Source: a virus
Virus record (IMG/VR): IMGVR_UViG_3300003886_000274
Span: 1-35,381 of that record
Length of the DNA stretch: 35,381 nucleotides
Strand: one strand, 5' to 3'
Position numbers and translations under genes: made by a program. This document shows positions 20,697-29,262 of this stretch, piece by piece; position 1 is the first letter of the stretch; every line of letters starts with the position of its first letter. The notes under the pieces are model-generated. The model was not told where the DNA came from. It made no database searches and saw nothing but the letters and a program-made list of their open reading frames with translations.

Positions 20697-22613
20697 ATGA
20701 AACTCCCGCGCTATACATCAACGGCATTGCCGGATTATAACGTTGTCAGTCCTGAGTCTGAGGCGGCGGCAGCGGCTGCCCCGTTTCAGGCCGTTGGTCA
20801 GGTTGTGGGTGCGGTCAGCGACTTCCAGAGGGCAATGAGTGCTGCAAAGGATGCGTCACAGGAGGCGCAGGATAGTGCGGAATTCTCGTCAGAGTTGTTT
20901 GATTTTGAAAGCCGGTGGCTTGAGCGTTCTGATTTTAATGCCGATGGAACGCCCACATATCCTGAAATGCTTGATGAGTGGGAGGACCTGCGTGGTCGAC
21001 TTGGTGGTCTGGGGGCCGGCATCAAGGACCGGGGTTTGCGGGAGAGGGCTCAGGCTTCAATTGCATTAGCACTTGATCGTAAAGACCTTGATATTCAATC
21101 TCGGGCGCAAAAGAAGGAGGCGGATACGGGTCTGGCAAACATGGATTCGGCTGCTGAACTTCATCAGAGAATGCGTAATTTTGATGTGGCTGATAGTGTT
21201 TATGAGGCCGAGGCTGTCGCTGGATATATTGACCGAGAGGGTTTACTACTCAGGAAAAGCAACAATGATGCGCTTCGTTATGAGGCCGGGCTAACTGACT
21301 TCCGCTCTGATATAGATGACGTCATTGATAATGACGCAGATATAAGTGAATTACTTGAAAGTCTTGCTGATGATGAATCTATATCCGAGAAAGACAAGTC
21401 AGCGATAAGAACGTATGCGCGAGAGCAGATTAAAAGCAAAGAGTTTTTTGACAATCAGGCGATTGCAGATACTGTTTCTGATATAGAGATTACGATTGCT
21501 GCAACGAGTGATTCGGCTGATCTAACGGTTCTGGCCCAGAATGTTGAGCAGCTATTCAATCGTGGCGGACTGAAACCTGAAATAAGAACGCGGTTGCAAA
21601 AGCAAATAATTGCAAAAGAAAAGGTCTTGAAAGTAGACCAGGATGGTGCCGAGATGATTCTTGGTGCCCTGACTACAGGGTCGCTGCTTGATACAAGCGA
21701 TCCGGCGATAAAGCGTGGGGCTGAGCGCCTTATTTCAGGCCATGACCTGCAAACCCCTGAAGGGCAAAAGGCCGCTGTACAGCTTGCTTCTGTTGGGCTG
21801 GTTCCGAGGCAGGTTCGCAGTGCTATATCAAATTCAATTGCATCAGGGACTGTAAGCCAGGCTATCGAGGGATCGAATCTTGTTCACCGAATCCTGACCG
21901 AGAATCCTTATATTGATCTGGGTGAGCGCAATACGGCTGTTGCACAGAACATATTGCGCATGAGGAATTCCGGGGTAATGCCTGAGACTGCGGTAAACAT
22001 TGCTCGACACAATGCTTTTGAGATGACATCGGAGGAGCGCGCTCGAATTGACGGGGTTTATCGTGATGAGGGGGTGACAAAGCTCATCCCGAAAGTGGTC
22101 GATGATTTGATTGATGACGAGTGGGATACGTTTACTATCATGCAACCTGATGCGCCGGGATGGTTTCTGGATGATTACACTCGCCTTGTCAGGCAAGGCA
22201 TGTACTTTTCTGGTGGCGATGTCGATGGTGCAATTGAGTTTGCTAATACCAATATTCGCAGGACCGTTGGTGTGAGCAAGATCAATGGCGAGAATGAGTT
22301 AATGCGTCATCCCGTTTTCGGCACTCGCGATGATTACGATGATCTTGATGACGGGATGATTATCATATCGGGGCCTGAGACTGAGAGGAATGGTAGCTAT
22401 GAGGTCTGGCGCGATGACAATGGAATACTTGTCCCGGCGCTTAATAAGGATGGTTTGTATACCAGGTGGACGCCGGATAACGCGGTGTTCGAGCGTCGTC
22501 GTCGCGAAGAAATTGACAAGGCCATGAAACGTGCAAGGGTCCATCAATTGGGCGTGCAGCAAACCGAGGATCCTGAGAATATTGCGGCTGGCATTATCAG
22601 GATGGGCAGGTGA
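20697..22613 (+). CDS. Internal virion protein, T7 gp15-like position
   Basis: This 638-residue protein is almost wholly helical. The start KLPRYTSTALPDYNVVSPES is followed by long heptad-rich helices (about 30-300). Many acidic patches occur, such as DDVIDNDADISELLESLADD. It has no membrane segment or enzyme motif. By position it corresponds to the second internal core protein, which forms the periplasmic tunnel with its larger partner. The assignment is from order, length and helix content rather than residue identity. Confidence 0.75.
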   Translation: MKLPRYTSTALPDYNVVSPESEAAAAAAPFQAVGQVVGAVSDFQRAMSAAKDASQEAQDSAEFSSELFDFESRWLERSDFNADGTPTYPEMLDEWEDLRGRLGGLGAGIKDRGLRERAQASIALALDRKDLDIQSRAQKKEADTGLANMDSAAELHQRMRNFDVADSVYEAEAVAGYIDREGLLLRKSNNDALRYEAGLTDFRSDIDDVIDNDADISELLESLADDESISEKDKSAIRTYAREQIKSKEFFDNQAIADTVSDIEITIAATSDSADLTVLAQNVEQLFNRGGLKPEIRTRLQKQIIAKEKVLKVDQDGAEMILGALTTGSLLDTSDPAIKRGAERLISGHDLQTPEGQKAAVQLASVGLVPRQVRSAISNSIASGTVSQAIEGSNLVHRILTENPYIDLGERNTAVAQNILRMRNSGVMPETAVNIARHNAFEMTSEERARIDGVYRDEGVTKLIPKVVDDLIDDEWDTFTIMQPDAPGWFLDDYTRLVRQGMYFSGGDVDGAIEFANTNIRRTVGVSKINGENELMRHPVFGTRDDYDDLDDGMIIISGPETERNGSYEVWRDDNGILVPALNKDGLYTRWTPDNAVFERRRREEIDKAMKRARVHQLGVQQTEDPENIAAGIIRMGR

Positions 22614-25483
22614 TGGCCCTTAGTTTCTCGCCAGACCGGTTTACCGATTCAGCCGTCCCTGTGTTTAAGGGGCATCAGGAAATGGAAACGCCCGAGTTGC
22701 TTGATACGATGGCGGCGGCTTTTCGTACTCACAACAGCGTCAGTTCTGCTGTCGCTCGCGGGTTCCGCGGTTACATGGATGACCCTGATTATGATCCGCT
22801 TGATCCTGCTGAGATCGCCGGTTATGAGCCGTTTGCAATGGGGGCAGTCAGCGTTGGTTCTCGTGAGGAAATGGTCGCATGGAAGCAAGGTATAGATGCT
22901 CAGTTAAGGGACAGGGAGACATTAGAGCGATCTGGTGCAATTGGTATTTTATCAAGCGTTTTTGCCGGAGCACTTGACCCGATTTTTATCGCATCACTTG
23001 GCATTACAGGCGGTGCGCCGAGTTTCGTTAGGACGGGGCTGGCAGGGGTAGCGGGTGAGGCGTTGACCGAAATACCGTTGCAGGCAACCCAGGAGGTCCG
23101 CACGGTCGCTGAGAGCGCGATCAACATCTCTGCCGCAGGGCTTTTATCCGGGGTTGCAGGCTCGGCAATCAAGGGTTTGAGTAAGAGCCGTTACGATGAC
23201 GTGCTTGAGGCGATTCAAAAGGATATGACCGAGCCGTTGGTTGGCGATAGTGCTGGCTCGGCGAAAGTGGGTGATGTTTCTTTCGAGGACTCAGGGCTCG
23301 CTGACAGCGCGGGTGCAGCAAAGGCACTGAAGCAGACGACTCCGCAGCTTCGCGTTGCACAGAGCGATATACAGGCCGCTCGCGAGGGCATGGAGCAGCT
23401 TGCGGAGAGTGCCTTGTTTGTGAAGAAGCATGGTAAAGGTATTGCAGCCCCTGATGCGGTTGAGACACGGATCAAATCGTGGGATGGACCTTATGCTGTT
23501 GCTGTAGAGGAAATGGATAAACTATTTCTGAAATACCGTAGTCGACAGGCGAAAACTGGTGCAATTCTTGCGGTCGGCGTAAAGGACTTGTTCTCAAAAT
23601 CGGCGAAGATGAAGCACGGTCAATTCCGCTCCCAGATTGGACGCGCCATGCGTCGCAATGACGAGCATGAGATACCTGAGGTTGCGGCGGCGGCAAAGGT
23701 TTATCGGGAAAAGATTTTCGAGCCAATGAAGAAGCGGGCGATTGAGGAAGGGCTTTTGCATGCCGATGTTTCTGTGGCTACAGCGGCATCCTACCTGACG
23801 CGGCTTTATAAAATTGAGAAGATCATCCAGAACCGGGGGGCTGCTGGCGGGTTCGATGAGATATTAGAAAACTGGTTGCGTCGTCAAACCCATCCTGATG
23901 GCAGCCAGCTTCTTGATGATACGCAAATATCTCAGGCTGTATCCGAGATTATTGACAACATCACATCTACTCCAGTTGGTTTGATGCACGCCAATGTTAT
24001 GCCGAAGGCCGGACCACTTAAAGATCGGGTGCTTGATATTGACGACCGGTTGATCGAGAAATATTTAGAGGACGACATTCAGTTTATTGCCGGCCACTAT
24101 GTGCGGAGTATGGCTCCTGAGATAGAGCTTGCTGCTAAATTTGGTGACAAGGAAATGACCTCGGTCATGCAACGGATTGATGATGAGGCCGATATTCTCA
24201 TCACAAAGTCTGAAAGCAAGTCTGCGAAATCACGGATTAATATAGATCGTAAAAATGCAAAGCGAGATATTGCTGCTGTCAGAGATTTGTTGTTAGGGAC
24301 ATATGGGCAGCCACGCGATCCGATGAGCCCGTGGGTACGCGGGTTCAAGGGTATGCGGAACTATAGTTACATTCGCTCGCTCGGCGGTATGACTATTTCC
24401 GCATTCCCCGATATCCCTAGATTGATTGCCCGGCAGGGATTCTCAGGATTTTCAGGAGGACTGCGGGCTTTGGGGAGGGCGGCTGATTTAAACAAAGTTG
24501 GTCGGGAGGTGCTGAAGGAATGGGGGATTGGCCTTGATATGGTCACTAACTCAAGGGCACGTGCCATTGCTGACATTGATTTATATACGCCGATGGCAAC
24601 CAGTTTGGAGCGCGGGCTTTCATCTGCTGCATCAACCTTTGGCGTAGTATCCCTGATGGCCCCGTGGAATGCTTCGATGAAGCAGTTCGCTGGCCTGATG
24701 ACTTCAAATACCTTGCTCAAGTGGTCACGTCAGGCGCAGGTTGGCCGGCTATCAAAGAAGAACATTCGCAAGATGGCGCAGATGGGAATAAATCCTGATA
24801 TGGCAGGTCGGATTGCAGATCAGGTTGGGAAAAAATCTGTTCGTGATGGCATATGGTTGGCGAACGTTGTTGAGTGGAAAGACAAGCAGGCTGCTGATGT
24901 TCTTAGAATGGCTATTCTGAAAGAAGTTGATACGATTATTGTCACGCCCGGTGTTGCCGAGAAAATGCTTATCAATCATACGGAGATCGGAAAAACAGTT
25001 TTACAATTCAAGTCATTTGCATTCGCTGCCAACACACGAATTATGATCTCTGGCTTGCAGCAAAGAGATGCACAGGTTCTTTCAGGCGCGCTGCTATCGA
25101 TTGCTATGGGTGAGTTGGTCTATGTCACAAAGTCAGCTTATAGCGGCTACGATATATCGGATAATAAGTTTACTCACTTGAAAGAGGCCATTGACCGGTC
25201 TGGTTTGTTCGGGATCGGTGGGGACGTATATAATATGGCAAACATGGCCTCTCGTGGAGCTATAAATGTTGGTGAGCCACTAAGTCGGTATCGATCAAGG
25301 GGGCAGGTAGGGAACTTGGCTGGTCCAACATTTGGCCTGATCGACGATGGGCTTAGAATGGTTGGTGCGGCATCTGATCTTGAATTAAAGGGCGCGGACA
25401 AACGTGCGGCAAGAAGGCTTCTCCCATACCAAAGCCTGTTTTATTTACGCGCTCTTGGTCAGGCTGTAAGTGATGAGGATTAA
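22613..25483 (+). CDS. Large internal virion protein, T7 gp16-like position
   Basis: From the ATG at 22613 the protein is 956 residues; a GTG three bases earlier is possible. No lysozyme or transglycosylase motif is visible at the N-terminus, unlike T7 gp16. A hydrophobic Gly/Ala-rich stretch near 105-200 (GILSSVFAGALDPIFIASLG and on) could insert into the inner membrane. The rest is long helices, with a hydrophobic patch near 825-845. It should be ejected first to build the DNA channel. The cell-wall-degrading role may lie elsewhere in the particle. Confidence 0.78.
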   Translation: MALSFSPDRFTDSAVPVFKGHQEMETPELLDTMAAAFRTHNSVSSAVARGFRGYMDDPDYDPLDPAEIAGYEPFAMGAVSVGSREEMVAWKQGIDAQLRDRETLERSGAIGILSSVFAGALDPIFIASLGITGGAPSFVRTGLAGVAGEALTEIPLQATQEVRTVAESAINISAAGLLSGVAGSAIKGLSKSRYDDVLEAIQKDMTEPLVGDSAGSAKVGDVSFEDSGLADSAGAAKALKQTTPQLRVAQSDIQAAREGMEQLAESALFVKKHGKGIAAPDAVETRIKSWDGPYAVAVEEMDKLFLKYRSRQAKTGAILAVGVKDLFSKSAKMKHGQFRSQIGRAMRRNDEHEIPEVAAAAKVYREKIFEPMKKRAIEEGLLHADVSVATAASYLTRLYKIEKIIQNRGAAGGFDEILENWLRRQTHPDGSQLLDDTQISQAVSEIIDNITSTPVGLMHANVMPKAGPLKDRVLDIDDRLIEKYLEDDIQFIAGHYVRSMAPEIELAAKFGDKEMTSVMQRIDDEADILITKSESKSAKSRINIDRKNAKRDIAAVRDLLLGTYGQPRDPMSPWVRGFKGMRNYSYIRSLGGMTISAFPDIPRLIARQGFSGFSGGLRALGRAADLNKVGREVLKEWGIGLDMVTNSRARAIADIDLYTPMATSLERGLSSAASTFGVVSLMAPWNASMKQFAGLMTSNTLLKWSRQAQVGRLSKKNIRKMAQMGINPDMAGRIADQVGKKSVRDGIWLANVVEWKDKQAADVLRMAILKEVDTIIVTPGVAEKMLINHTEIGKTVLQFKSFAFAANTRIMISGLQQRDAQVLSGALLSIAMGELVYVTKSAYSGYDISDNKFTHLKEAIDRSGLFGIGGDVYNMANMASRGAINVGEPLSRYRSRGQVGNLAGPTFGLIDDGLRMVGAASDLELKGADKRAARRLLPYQSLFYLRALGQAVSDED

Positions 25484-25486
25484 CTG

Positions 25487-26728
25487 ATGACACTCAATGT
25501 AGAAACCCCGATAACCACTTTTGTCGGCGACGGTGTTACAACGCTGTTTGCTTTCCCGTGGACGGTCCCTGTTGTTGGTGAGGTAGAGGCGCAGGTTAAT
25601 GGGACTACGGTCTCAATCTCTTTGTTCTCGACTAATTCCCCTGCACCCGGCGGCTCTGTCACGTTAACGACGGCCCCGGCTGCGAGTGCTGTTGTCAGGA
25701 TTGCCAGAAACACTGCACTGAGTCAGTCTACCGCTTATCCAATTGGCGGCTCATTCTCTTCGGCAGCCCATGAGGCGGCGCTTGATAAGCTCACCAGGAT
25801 TGTTCAGGAGGGTGATATTGGTGACGGTAATCTTGTCACTTACGAAAACCTTGCCTTGAATGGTGACATAGGTGATGGCGCTAATCAGGTGCCAGACGGG
25901 GCTTCTGTACAGGCTGATATTGCGGTGGTGCAGGCTGACATTAACGGTCATCAGGCTGCGCCGAATCCACATGGTATTTCTGCTGCAACGGTGGGCCTGG
26001 GGAATGTTAATAACACTTCTGATGCAAACAAGCCCGTTAGCACGGCGCAACAAGCAGAAATTGACACTAAAGCTGATGCAGGTGCAAATTCCGACATTAC
26101 TTCACTTGCCGGTCTAACTACTGAATTGTCCGTATCTCAGGGCGGTACGGGGCAGTCAACTGAGCAAGCGGCGATTGATGCACTGTCTGCTGTTTCTGCC
26201 GCAGCAGCCGGTGAAGTGCTTACGAAAGTAGGGGCAAGCGCACAATGGTCAGCTCCGTTTGTATCATCAATTATAAGGCAGGTATTGCCTCTTGGTGAAT
26301 TATTGCCCGCAAATACAACGATACCAATTGCTTCTTCGCTAACGCTTCCATTGTCTAGCAATACGACATACAGGATAAGTGGGATATTAAGATTTCTCGA
26401 TAACCATGTTGCGAGTATCGGCGGCATAAATGTAAAGATGAATTTTACAATGTCAACGGCATTGATAGTCTTGGTAGACGCATTGGCAGTTACTTACACA
26501 GATACAGCGGGGTTAAGGCAGTTTCTTTCTAACCTTCGACCGGGCGTGGATTTTGATTCAAATTCAAATTCATTAATTACATTTGATGCAGAATCTGTAT
26601 TGATTGATGGAATTTTCAGGACTGGTGCAGGATCAGTAATGACTATAAATTGGGCACAAACCACAGCATCTGTACGTGAAGTGTTTTGTCAGGTTGGTTC
26701 ATTTATTCAAGCCGAAGTAATAGGTTAA
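25487..26728 (+). CDS. Tail fibre protein (mosaic)
   Basis: This gene encodes 413 residues. Residues 1-110 match the virion-attachment domain of podophage fibres (TTFVGDGVTTLFAFPWTVPV, then VVRIARNTALSQSTAYPIGG and the LDKLTRIVQEGD helix). Residues about 160-200 hold a fibre repeat, ISAATVGLGNVNNTSDANKP, followed by VSTAQQAEIDTKAD. The part after about residue 255 is beta-rich, more AT-rich and unlike the front, so it looks exchanged. It is a receptor-binding or adaptor fibre. Confidence 0.82.
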   Translation: MTLNVETPITTFVGDGVTTLFAFPWTVPVVGEVEAQVNGTTVSISLFSTNSPAPGGSVTLTTAPAASAVVRIARNTALSQSTAYPIGGSFSSAAHEAALDKLTRIVQEGDIGDGNLVTYENLALNGDIGDGANQVPDGASVQADIAVVQADINGHQAAPNPHGISAATVGLGNVNNTSDANKPVSTAQQAEIDTKADAGANSDITSLAGLTTELSVSQGGTGQSTEQAAIDALSAVSAAAAGEVLTKVGASAQWSAPFVSSIIRQVLPLGELLPANTTIPIASSLTLPLSSNTTYRISGILRFLDNHVASIGGINVKMNFTMSTALIVLVDALAVTYTDTAGLRQFLSNLRPGVDFDSNSNSLITFDAESVLIDGIFRTGAGSVMTINWAQTTASVREVFCQVGSFIQAEVIG

Positions 26729-26731
26729 TAC

Positions 26732-27106
26732 ATGATGAGAAAGTATTTATCTAACCTGTTAGTTTGGATGCGAGGGATAGCACCTCGTGTTAAGCATTTG
26801 CTTGATGATCCTATGGATTTCAGGAGGTGGGGCCATCTCTTTATTTATTATTTTATTGATGTTCTTGCTAATACCGTGCGCGGCGGAGACCCGAGAATTT
26901 CTTTGTCGCAATCTGTATGGGTTGACCGGAATGATTACAAGCTGAACCGGGTTATCAATGCGATTGCGAATTTTCTATTCCACAAGCGTGGGCCGAAGCT
27001 ACTGCCTTTCGGAGAGGGCTCGGACGACGACTTGAGTTTCTCTGACAGAGTACAATTGATTTTAACGATATTCTGGCTGATTGTGATCGGCCTGATAGTT
27101 TTTTGA
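26732..27106 (+). CDS. Membrane-anchored hypothetical protein between fibre and tailspike genes
   Basis: This gene encodes 124 residues. The middle has a conserved-looking block (WGHLFIYYFIDVLANTVRGG, DPRISLSQSVWVDRNDYKL). The C-terminus is one transmembrane helix (VQLILTIFWLIVIGLIVF) at the very end, as in tail-anchored proteins. It is not recognised as a structural protein. It could be a holin-like or exclusion factor carried among the tail genes. The start has only a weak binding site, and a second ATG follows directly. Confidence 0.65.
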   Translation: MMRKYLSNLLVWMRGIAPRVKHLLDDPMDFRRWGHLFIYYFIDVLANTVRGGDPRISLSQSVWVDRNDYKLNRVINAIANFLFHKRGPKLLPFGEGSDDDLSFSDRVQLILTIFWLIVIGLIVF

Positions 27107-27107
27107 G

Positions 27108-27266
27108 GGATTAAACGAGATGCCATACCCACCAGCGAGTTCGCACGATCAGACAACGCCGGAGACGGCTTTAGAGCTACAGGTCAACGCTATCCCCGGT
27201 GGGGTCGGCAATGCGCATACGATTACAGGGACGGCAAATGAATATGGGACGGCGATGCCGCCTTAT
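27108..27266 (+). repeat. Direct repeat copy A (start of tailspike 1)
   Basis: About 159 bases match 29104-29262. They include two perfect 35-base blocks (27108-27142 and 27165-27199). The first block covers the ribosome binding region and start codon. Confidence 0.9.
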
Positions 27267-29066
27267 AGTGGTGTGAATGTTTCTGAAGGATGGGCCCCGT
27301 CGCAAGGGCTGCTGTCGGGGTCGCCAATCTTCCAGTATTTTGATACGACTGATGCAAGCAGCGTATTCCAAAGCCCGTTACTTGATGGCAGTGGCGGGGC
27401 AGTGACCACGACACCAGCGGCGGTTAACGATCCGCTGGGCACGATTCTGGATTTGTCGGGCAACAACCGCACGCTGATTTCACTAACGAATGCTTCTCGA
27501 TCAACGTATGCGCTTGAAGATGGCGTGATGTGCGCTGATTTAATGGACGGCGTAGGTAAGTTCTATCCGGCAGATACAGGGATTTCTACTGCGGCAAATG
27601 TTCTTGGGACAGAGCAGGTGATTGCCTTTGTTTGGAAGTCACCGACAGCAGTGCTATCCGGCTTCAGGAATGTAGTGAGCAAGAGCGCACTGAATGTTTT
27701 CCACACCAATTCTGGCACTAGCCCGGATAATTTACGGTATCAGTTTAACGAGGCGTTCGGGGCCGTTAATCTGAACGAAGTATTTTCACCCGGCGATCAG
27801 TGGCGCACGTACTTGTTCAGATATATAGATGCCGCCACGTTAGAGGTCTGGGTCGGCACGCCGTCGTTGCCGCCAACACTGGTTGCCACTATTGACCCGC
27901 AAAATACTTACAACACCAGTACGTGGATTTTCAATCAGGGGACGCCGACAGGTGTTAATGCCGGTGCAGGCGGGTTCTTGTATCGCGGGCTGATTGTTGA
28001 CGGTGGGACGGTAACAGCAACGGATATAACCAATATTCATGACTGGCTGGTGCGCCCGCTGTTAGTTATCGGGCGTAGTGCCATGGCGGCACTGCCATCG
28101 GTATTCCAGTATTTACCGGTAGATGCCCAGGATATAACCAACGAGACAGTAACGGAGGTTGTATCGGGGACTGACCTGCGTGCGGCGGCCAACTATCCGC
28201 CGATGAGCAATCCGCTCGGAGTGTGGACGGTGCGCGGCAGTATCGAGACTGACATGATCTGGGAAGGGAATTACCTTCGCTGGACGGATGAGATTGACGT
28301 TGTGTTCCAGGCGGGCACGGCGAACCTGTCGATACCGTATGCCGGCAATCATATTTTATCGCTGGCAGTATTCTCCGGGCTCACGCAACCAGGCTTCCCG
28401 CAGACGCGGAAAATGGCTCTGTTGGCCGCGCATTATTGGGCTGGGTCAGGGACGTTAAGGTCTGACGGCCTGCTGAATGCACAGACTACTCGTGCGTGGG
28501 ACATTATTATCAATGCCGGTGGTAGTGCGGGGGAATCTGGCAGTACCGAGAACATCGGGGCTTTCACGCCGCTTGAAACGTGTGCAATCGCAGCGATGCT
28601 ATCGGGATCGACTCCTGCACTTGGGTTATCGGGCACTGCGGGTGGTACATGGCGCAATCCAACGGGTAACGAAAAGGGCTCGCTCGGAGTCAGTGAGGAA
28701 CCCAACAGGCTTGCCGGCACACGAAATGCTTATGGCGTGATCGTGGGTGGTACTGGTACGACAGCCGGAGACGTGGCTACGGGCCTTGATATCCAAAGCC
28801 CTGATCATTGGGACTTGCTGGTGGCCGCAGGGCATCCAGATGCTAATCCGCCGGTAACGCCGTTCCAGCAAATCACCTTCGGTGGTGAAGAGATGGCTAC
28901 GGGTGAGAACGCGCACTTTCACGGGTTCATAACGCTGGTTTCAGCGACAGAAATAGACGAAGCCCTTGCATCGCAAATCCTGAAGTTCTGTAATGAGCAG
29001 TGGGTACACGGCGGAGTGAAGGCGTTGCCCGGTTACTTGCTGAGTGGCTTGGCTGCTCCGGCGTGA
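27120..29066 (+). CDS. Tailspike/tail protein 1 with lectin-like domain
   Basis: This gene encodes 648 residues. Residues 1-49 are nearly the same as in the second tailspike (42 of 49 identical) and are probably the virion-attachment peptide. Residues about 75-310 have the layout of a LamG/concanavalin A-like domain (DLSGNNRTLISLTNASRSTY, then AFVWKSPTAVLSG, LFRYIDAATLEVWVG and GFLYRGLIVDGGTVTATDI). Later parts are Gly/Thr-rich and beta. No catalytic motif is clear. It probably binds surface sugars. Confidence 0.72.
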   Translation: MPYPPASSHDQTTPETALELQVNAIPGGVGNAHTITGTANEYGTAMPPYSGVNVSEGWAPSQGLLSGSPIFQYFDTTDASSVFQSPLLDGSGGAVTTTPAAVNDPLGTILDLSGNNRTLISLTNASRSTYALEDGVMCADLMDGVGKFYPADTGISTAANVLGTEQVIAFVWKSPTAVLSGFRNVVSKSALNVFHTNSGTSPDNLRYQFNEAFGAVNLNEVFSPGDQWRTYLFRYIDAATLEVWVGTPSLPPTLVATIDPQNTYNTSTWIFNQGTPTGVNAGAGGFLYRGLIVDGGTVTATDITNIHDWLVRPLLVIGRSAMAALPSVFQYLPVDAQDITNETVTEVVSGTDLRAAANYPPMSNPLGVWTVRGSIETDMIWEGNYLRWTDEIDVVFQAGTANLSIPYAGNHILSLAVFSGLTQPGFPQTRKMALLAAHYWAGSGTLRSDGLLNAQTTRAWDIIINAGGSAGESGSTENIGAFTPLETCAIAAMLSGSTPALGLSGTAGGTWRNPTGNEKGSLGVSEEPNRLAGTRNAYGVIVGGTGTTAGDVATGLDIQSPDHWDLLVAAGHPDANPPVTPFQQITFGGEEMATGENAHFHGFITLVSATEIDEALASQILKFCNEQWVHGGVKALPGYLLSGLAAPA

Positions 29067-29103
29067 TAGTTGTTTATTCATACTAAGTCAATGATTTTCT
29101 GAA

Positions 29104-29262
29104 GGATTAAACGAGATGCCATACCCACCAGCGAGTTCATATGATCAGACCGTTCCTGAAACGGCTTTAGAGCTACAGGTCAACGCTATCCCCGGCGGGG
29201 TCGGGAATGCTCATACCATTATGGGGACGACAAATGAGGATGGCGAGATTATGCCGCCCTAT
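29104..29262 (+). repeat. Direct repeat copy B (start of tailspike 2)
   Basis: This is the second copy of the repeat at 27108-27266. The perfect blocks are at 29104-29138 and 29161-29195. Recombination between the copies would delete tailspike 1 exactly in frame. Confidence 0.9.
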
